In this document: positions 6,232 through 10,294 of the stretch, in pieces
How the letters are laid out: each line of letters starts with the position of its first letter
Numbering within the stretch: position 1 is the stretch's first letter
Source of the DNA: a bacterium
Lineage (GTDB): Bacteria; Desulfobacterota; GWC2-55-46
DNA length: 10,294 nt
Assembly (NCBI GenBank): GCA_027310325.1
Contig: DAIDBB010000350.1
Span: 1-10,294 of the forward strand
Reading direction: 5' to 3'
Notes under the pieces: model-generated
What the model was told of the DNA's origin: nothing
The model's database searches: none
What the model saw: only the letters and a program-made list of their open reading frames with translations
Program-made: the position numbers and the translations under genes

Positions 6232-7634
6232 TGGGCAATGTCAAAGGTCTCGATCTCATCTTCAATCCCGGCTCAGTAGCCCTCGTCGGCGCTTCCGAAA
6301 AACCAGGGAAGCTATCGGGTAAGATCCTGCAGAGCTTGAGGTCGTCCGGTTTCAAGGGCAGGATCTATCCGGTCAATCCCGCGTACGGGTCCGTAGGCGG
6401 CATGGAGTGCTATCCGACGATCTCGGAGATAAAAGAAGGTGTCGACCTTGCCATCATCGCCGTTCCAGCGCCTGCGGCGATCGAGGCCCTTAGGCAGGCG
6501 GGGGGGAAAACACCTGCCGCTATCGTAGTAAGCGGCGGGTTTTCCGAAATAGGGGAAGAGGGCGGCAGGCTTGAAAAGGAATTGAAGGAGATCGCAAGGC
6601 GGGAGGGGATACGGGTAATAGGGCCTAACTGCATGGGCGTATATGATGGTTTTTCGAGGCTCGATACCTTTTTCATAACGGAAGAAAGGATCAAAAGGCC
6701 CCCACAGGGCAAACTAGCCATAATGTCGCAGAGCGGGTCTTTCGCGCTTACCGTGATGGATGAGCTTGCCGCCGAGGGCGTGGGGGTCGCGAGGGTAATA
6801 AGCTACGGCAACAAGGCGGACGTCGATGAGGCGGACTGCCTTGATTTTCTGGCGGATGACGATCGGACAGGCGCGGTAGCGATATACATGGAGTCGGTTG
6901 AAGACGGAAGAAAGTTCGTGGAGGCCGCGTCAAGGTGCTCTTCAAAAAAGCCGGTCATGGCCGTAAAGGTCGGGAAGGCCGGCGCAGGAGTTTCGGCCGC
7001 GCGTTCTCATACCGGGGCGATAGCCGGCAGGTACGAGGTCTACAGGGCGGCGTTCAAAAAGGCCGGGATAATCGAGCTTGAGGGCTACGAGGATTTTATA
7101 GGCGGATGCAAGGCCTTCGGCATGCAAAAAAGGTCCTCGGGCAGAAGGGTCATGATAATAACCGACGGAGGCGGCGTAGGAGTAGGCCTCGCCGATGCCT
7201 GCGCCGAAATGGGGCTCGATGTGCCGCCCTTAAATGAGTACGTAAAAGAGGATATCCGCGGCGTCTTTCCAAAATACGTCGTTGTCGGCAACCCCTTTGA
7301 CCTTACCGGGAGCGTGACCGATGGGATGTTTGCCGAAGCGCTCGAAAAGACCATGGAAGGCGACGCCTATGACATCGCGATATTGGCTCCTATGTGGGGC
7401 CCCCCGTTTCTTACCGATGAACTGGTGGAGTTCATAGCAGAAAAGGCTGGCATCGTTAAAAAGCCGGTACTCATATGCACGCCCGGCGGGGAGTACACGA
7501 GGAAGAGGATGGGGTTATTTCATAAGGCGGGGCTCCCGGTTTTTTCAACGCCCGAAAGCGCCGTGAGGGCCGCTGCCGCGCTTTCAAAGGGCGCATCGGC
7601 CGGCGCGAAGGCCGGGGGCGGCATCTATGGATAA
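6231..7634 (+). CDS. acdA: ADP-forming (NDP-forming) acyl-CoA synthetase, alpha subunit
   Basis: The alpha subunit of ADP-forming acetate-CoA ligase carries the CoA-binding and ligase parts; with the beta subunit it interconverts acyl-CoA + ADP + Pi and acid + ATP + CoA, conserving energy in anaerobes. The 467-residue protein has a Rossmann-type CoA-binding domain with FNPGSVALVGASEKPGKLSG (11-30) and YPVNPAYG (46-53), then IGPNCMGVY (130-138), and the ligase domain with IMSQSGSFA (164-172) and SYGNKADVDEAD (191-202). ARSHTGAIAG (257-266) holds the probable phosphorylated His260. A second flavodoxin-like region includes GNPFDLTG (353-360). I start it at ATG 6231, preceded by AAGG; a TTG at 6228 is in frame but less likely. 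It overlaps acdB by eight bases. Whether acetate, propionate or an aryl acid is the substrate cannot be told. Confidence 0.9.
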   Translation: MGNVKGLDLIFNPGSVALVGASEKPGKLSGKILQSLRSSGFKGRIYPVNPAYGSVGGMECYPTISEIKEGVDLAIIAVPAPAAIEALRQAGGKTPAAIVVSGGFSEIGEEGGRLEKELKEIARREGIRVIGPNCMGVYDGFSRLDTFFITEERIKRPPQGKLAIMSQSGSFALTVMDELAAEGVGVARVISYGNKADVDEADCLDFLADDDRTGAVAIYMESVEDGRKFVEAASRCSSKKPVMAVKVGKAGAGVSAARSHTGAIAGRYEVYRAAFKKAGIIELEGYEDFIGGCKAFGMQKRSSGRRVMIITDGGGVGVGLADACAEMGLDVPPLNEYVKEDIRGVFPKYVVVGNPFDLTGSVTDGMFAEALEKTMEGDAYDIAILAPMWGPPFLTDELVEFIAEKAGIVKKPVLICTPGGEYTRKRMGLFHKAGLPVFSTPESAVRAAAALSKGASAGAKAGGGIYG

Positions 7635-8328
7635 AAAAGAGACCGAAAGGATCGTAAAAGAGGCCTTGAGCCTGGGTAGAAATGCCCTGGTCGAGCCAGA
7701 TGCGATGGAGGTCCTGAGGCTTAATTCCATCCCTGTGCCGGATTTCAGGGTCGTAAAGGACGTTAGCGCAGCGATAGAGACCGCCGGGGAGATAGGCTTC
7801 CCGGTGGTCCTCAAACTTGTTTCGCCGAACCTCCTCCATAAAAGCGACGTAGGCGGCGTGGCTGTCGGGCTTAAAGACAGCAAAGAACTTGAAAGCAGAT
7901 GGGCGCAGATGATACTGGACGTGGCTGACAGGAGCCCATCGGTCATGATAGAAGGGTTTATTATCGAGAAGATGGCGCCTAAAGGCCTTGAGGTCATAGT
8001 TGGCGGCATCAATGACGAACAGTTCGGCCCTGTCGTGATGTTCGGGGCCGGGGGAGTCGCCGCCGAGCTCATAAGAGACGTAAGTTTCAGGCTCGCGCCC
8101 ATAGACAGGGATACGGCCTTCGAGATGATGAGCGAGACAAAATGTTTTCCCCTCTTGACGGGCTACCGCGGGGACACGGTCAAGGACCTTGACGCCGTCT
8201 CCGACGTACTGATGAGGCTTTCGGCGATACTGGAAGAGACGGACGGCCTTAGGGAGATAGAGATAAACCCTCTCCTCGTCTATGATAAGGGAGTCCTCGC
8301 CGTGGACGCCAGGGCCGTACTCGGGTGA
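7627..8328 (+). CDS. acdB: ADP-forming (NDP-forming) acyl-CoA synthetase, beta subunit (ATP-grasp)
   Basis: This 233-residue ATP-grasp protein is the nucleotide-binding partner of the preceding alpha subunit. It takes the phosphoryl group from the alpha-subunit histidine and passes it to ADP, or does the reverse. Visible motifs are FPVVLKLVSPNLLHKSDVGG (58-77), with His71 at the position of the beta-subunit phosphohistidine described for this enzyme class, PKGLEVIVGGINDEQFGPVV (118-137), FGAGGVAAELIRDVSFRLAP (139-158) and the metal-binding end EIEINPLLV (210-218). Length matches stand-alone beta subunits of archaea and some bacteria; many bacterial homologues are instead one fused chain. The ATG lies inside the last codons of acdA, with a G-rich ribosome site before it. 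A 39-base gap without any obvious signal separates it from cobD. Confidence 0.92.
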   Translation: MDKKETERIVKEALSLGRNALVEPDAMEVLRLNSIPVPDFRVVKDVSAAIETAGEIGFPVVLKLVSPNLLHKSDVGGVAVGLKDSKELESRWAQMILDVADRSPSVMIEGFIIEKMAPKGLEVIVGGINDEQFGPVVMFGAGGVAAELIRDVSFRLAPIDRDTAFEMMSETKCFPLLTGYRGDTVKDLDAVSDVLMRLSAILEETDGLREIEINPLLVYDKGVLAVDARAVLG

Positions 8329-8367
8329 CCCCCGGGACAATCACTTAAGCTTATCCGGTCTTGATAA

Positions 8368-9444
8368 ATGAAAGACATTCACGGGGGTAATATCTGGAAG
8401 GCCTCGCGCGAGGCAGGGATACGCTACGAAGATATAATCGATTTCAGCGCCAGCATTAACCCCCTGGGCCTTTCCCCGAGGGCCGCCACCGCCATAAAGA
8501 AGTCCCTCAGGCTCATCTCTCCGTACCCCGACCCCGCTTCGTCGTCAACCGTCGAAGCGCTTTCCGTCTACCACGGCGTCTCCGCCGACGAGATACTCCC
8601 GGGCAATGGCTCAACCGAATTTATTCACCTCCTTCCTGCCTTGTTAAAGCCCGCTTCGGCCCTCATCGTTGAGCCGGCTTTCAGCGAATACCGTAAGGCC
8701 CTCCGTGATAACGGGTGCAGGGGCGACAGCTTCATCCTTAAAGAGGAGAACGGATTTTCAATCGATGCCCGAAGGCTCAAAAGACGCTTAAGCAAAGGGT
8801 ACGACCTCGTTTACATCGCAAACCCGGCAAACCCGACAGGCGCGGCCACGGGCAAGGAAGTCATTCTCGATATCGCGCTGTCCTGCGAGAGGCTCGGTTC
8901 CACTTTTATAGTCGATGAGGCTTTCGTTGATTTCTGTGAGGAACGGTCGATAAAAAAAGAGGCCGTGAGCCTGAATAACGTTGTGGTCCTGAGGTCGATG
9001 ACAAAGTTTTTCTCGATGGCGGGCCTGAGGCTCGGATACGTCATAGCCAACGCGGCTACGATAAAGAAGCTCGCGAAGCGCGTCCCCCCGTGGTCGGTCA
9101 ATACGCTTGCGGGGGCTGCGGTAGAATCGGTAAGGGACGGGCGTTATATAAGGAAGGTCCATAGATGGCTGAATATGGAAAAAGACTTTATCTTTCGGGG
9201 GCTCGGCCGGATAAAGGGCCTCATGGTCTTTGAAAGCTCCGCCAACTTTCTCATGGTAAAGATCACGGATAGATCTTTGACCGCTACGGAGCTTAAGTCG
9301 ATACTCTTTGAAAAAGGCATTCTCATAAGGGACCTAAGCGCGTTCCGGGGGCTCGGGCCACGGTACTTTCGCGTCGCGATAAAAAAGAGGCGCGAAAACG
9401 AGATGTTGATAAGGGCACTTAAAGGCGTATTCGGCAATAGTTAA
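8368..9444 (+). CDS. cobD: L-threonine-O-3-phosphate decarboxylase, CobD type (PLP enzyme)
   Basis: CobD decarboxylates L-threonine 3-phosphate to (R)-1-amino-2-propanol phosphate, the linker that CbiB attaches to adenosylcobyric acid. The 358-residue fold-type I PLP protein begins KDIHGGNIWKASREAG followed by DFSASINPLG (25-34), an opening characteristic of CobD and usually absent from histidinol-phosphate aminotransferases. Further motifs are PGNGSTEFIHLL (78-89), ANPANPTGAA (151-160), IVDEAFVDF (181-189), and SMTKFFSMAGLRLGY (210-224) with the PLP lysine at 213. The C-terminal YFRVAIKKRREN (333-344) supplies the carboxylate-binding Arg335. HisC is the main alternative; the N-terminus and the cobQ-cbiB context favour CobD. 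The ribosome site is weak. The stop codon abuts that of the convergent M48 gene. Confidence 0.88.
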   Translation: MKDIHGGNIWKASREAGIRYEDIIDFSASINPLGLSPRAATAIKKSLRLISPYPDPASSSTVEALSVYHGVSADEILPGNGSTEFIHLLPALLKPASALIVEPAFSEYRKALRDNGCRGDSFILKEENGFSIDARRLKRRLSKGYDLVYIANPANPTGAATGKEVILDIALSCERLGSTFIVDEAFVDFCEERSIKKEAVSLNNVVVLRSMTKFFSMAGLRLGYVIANAATIKKLAKRVPPWSVNTLAGAAVESVRDGRYIRKVHRWLNMEKDFIFRGLGRIKGLMVFESSANFLMVKITDRSLTATELKSILFEKGILIRDLSAFRGLGPRYFRVAIKKRRENEMLIRALKGVFGNS

Positions 9445-9455
9445 CTATCCGGATA
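9437..9455. repeat. Two overlapping perfect palindromes at the convergent stop codons
   Basis: ATAGTTAACTAT (9437-9448) is a perfect 12-base palindrome centred between the TAA of cobD and the TAG of the convergent protease gene, and TATCCGGATA (9446-9455) is a second, sharing three bases. The self-complementary sequence lacks a loop and a T run, so it does not look like a bidirectional terminator. Confidence 0.5.
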
Positions 9456-10294
9456 CCTTGTTAAGATGCCTTATCCGTTCCATTACCGGCGGGTGGGAAT
9501 AATGGAAGACGACATAGAGCGGATGTGGATGGATATTGGAAAGATTATCCCTTGAAAGTTTCACAAGGGAGTCGGCGAGGGCCCGTGCGTTGCCGGTCAG
9601 TTCTCCGGCGAACGAGTCCGCCTCTACCTCGTGCCGCCTCGATAGATAAAGCATGAGCGGGCCGAGCGGGAAGGCGGCTATGGAGCCGAGAAACCCCAGG
9701 ATTATGACCTTCGTGAAGAAAGCCCCGCCCTCGACATTGAAAAGGCCGTTAAGTGCCGCGCCCTGAAGGAGCCTGAAAGAGATATAAAGGGCGACAAGGG
9801 CGATCGCCTCGGTAATCACAATGAATTTCAGGATATGCCTTTTTTTCCAGTGCCCTATCTCGTGGGCGAGTACCGAGAGGACTTCATCTTTATTGAGCCT
9901 TTCAAGCAGCGTGTCATAGAGGACTATCCTTTTTACCCTTCCGATCCCGGTAAAGTAGGCGTTTGTGTGCGTCGTCCTTTTTGACGCGTCCATACGGAAC
10001 ACGCTGCTTACTTTTATGCCGGCCTTTCCCGCAAGCCCCCTTATGCCCTCGACGAGATTCTCGTCCTGAACGGGCTCGAACCTGTTAAAGAGGGGCTCGA
10101 TGACGTAAGGCGAGATGTACATCATGAAGACGCTGAAGCCGAGGAATACCAACCATACCCATAGCCACCAGAGTCCCGGGCTTTTCCGGACCATGAAAAG
10201 CCCTGCCGAGATGACTATTGCCATGAGGACCGAGGATATGGCCAGTTGTTTAACGAGGTCCTTTGCCCACAGCCCGAACGTCATGGTGTTGAAC
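9445..10294 (-). CDS. Ste24/HtpX-class M48 membrane protease, CAAX protease 1 type (5' end outside window)
   Basis: Family members are intramembrane-chamber zinc proteases; yeast Ste24 trims prenylated CAAX proteins, whereas bacterial homologues are thought to act in membrane protein quality control. An ATG occurs at 10284, but the open frame continues to the edge with the codons Phe-Asn-Thr before it. FNTMTFGLW matches the conserved FGFN...T segment internal to Ste24 proteins, so the true start and first helices lie outside the window. Counting from that ATG, the visible 279 residues show helices at about 15-31, 38-60, 152-170 and 190-214, the motif HTNAYFTGIGRVKRIVLYD (106-124), zinc ligands His141, Glu142 and His145 in HEIGHWKKRH, Glu219 in EVEADSFA, and HPLYVVFHYSHPPVMERI (254-271), typical of the C-terminal end. 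Catalytic residues are intact. The gene is convergent with cobD. Confidence 0.92.
   Translation of the reverse strand, partial: FNTMTFGLWAKDLVKQLAISSVLMAIVISAGLFMVRKSPGLWWLWVWLVFLGFSVFMMYISPYVIEPLFNRFEPVQDENLVEGIRGLAGKAGIKVSSVFRMDASKRTTHTNAYFTGIGRVKRIVLYDTLLERLNKDEVLSVLAHEIGHWKKRHILKFIVITEAIALVALYISFRLLQGAALNGLFNVEGGAFFTKVIILGFLGSIAAFPLGPLMLYLSRRHEVEADSFAGELTGNARALADSLVKLSRDNLSNIHPHPLYVVFHYSHPPVMERIRHLNKVSG

Noticed and set aside
7471..8340. Open frame of 289 codons on the minus strand across acdA/acdB
   Set aside because: It is antisense to two well-supported genes, shows no recognisable motif, and has the odd His, Arg and Pro-rich composition of a shadow frame in G+C-rich DNA.
8368..9444. 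Histidinol-phosphate aminotransferase (hisC)
   Set aside because: The HGGN...DFSASINPLG opening and the nearby cobQ and cbiB fit CobD; there are no other histidine genes in the window.
10282..10284. ATG 10284 as the true start of the Ste24-type protease
   Set aside because: The codons before it read Phe-Asn-Thr in frame and complete a motif that is internal in Ste24 proteins; family members are over 100 residues longer.

Overview
The window looks like a bacterial chromosome segment with little mobile DNA: densely packed genes of ordinary housekeeping and cofactor families, no tRNA or rRNA, no insertion sequence, no CRISPR array and no phage genes. Codon use leans on AUA (Ile) and AGG (Arg) with moderate to slightly high G+C. 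Together with a SpoIIM/DUF95 protein, an anaerobe-style ADP-forming acyl-CoA synthetase and late cobalamin genes, this suggests an uncultured, probably anaerobic bacterium (Omnitrophota, Nitrospirota or deltaproteobacterial type). That placement is a weak inference; no marker gene settles it.

Left part (1-3340), all on the minus strand, reading right to left: a small secreted M48 metalloprotease (2795-3340); rsmE, the 16S rRNA m3U1498 methyltransferase (1898-2638); a 60-residue cysteine-rich protein (1659-1841); an EamA/DMT-type transporter (726-1592); and a SpoIIM/DUF95 membrane protein cut by the window edge (1-616). Good -10 boxes lie before spoIIM, rsmE and the M48 gene, and a possible intrinsic terminator overlaps the end of rsmE. 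These genes are therefore probably several short units and not one operon.

Centre (3341-3407): a 67-bp A+T-rich divergent intergenic region. It carries a perfect 8-bp inverted repeat with an 11-bp spacer, placed over the M48 promoter and against the cobQ start codon.

Right part (3408-9444), all on the plus strand: cobQ (cobyric acid synthase), cbiB (adenosylcobinamide-phosphate synthase), a dodecin, the alpha and beta subunits of an NDP-forming acyl-CoA synthetase (acdA, acdB), and a CobD-type PLP enzyme (threonine-phosphate decarboxylase). The genes overlap or lie close together, except for a 119-bp gap before the dodecin that holds a plausible internal promoter. CobD makes aminopropanol phosphate, CbiB attaches it to the corrin ring, and CobQ amidates the ring before attachment, so three of the genes form one stretch of the B12 pathway. 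The dodecin and acd pair are inserted between them. The dodecin stop and acdA start share a base, which is notable because some dodecins bind CoA as well as flavin.

Right end (9445-10294): a Ste24/CAAX-type M48 membrane protease on the minus strand, convergent with cobD with no base between the two stop codons, and cut by the window edge at its N-terminal side.
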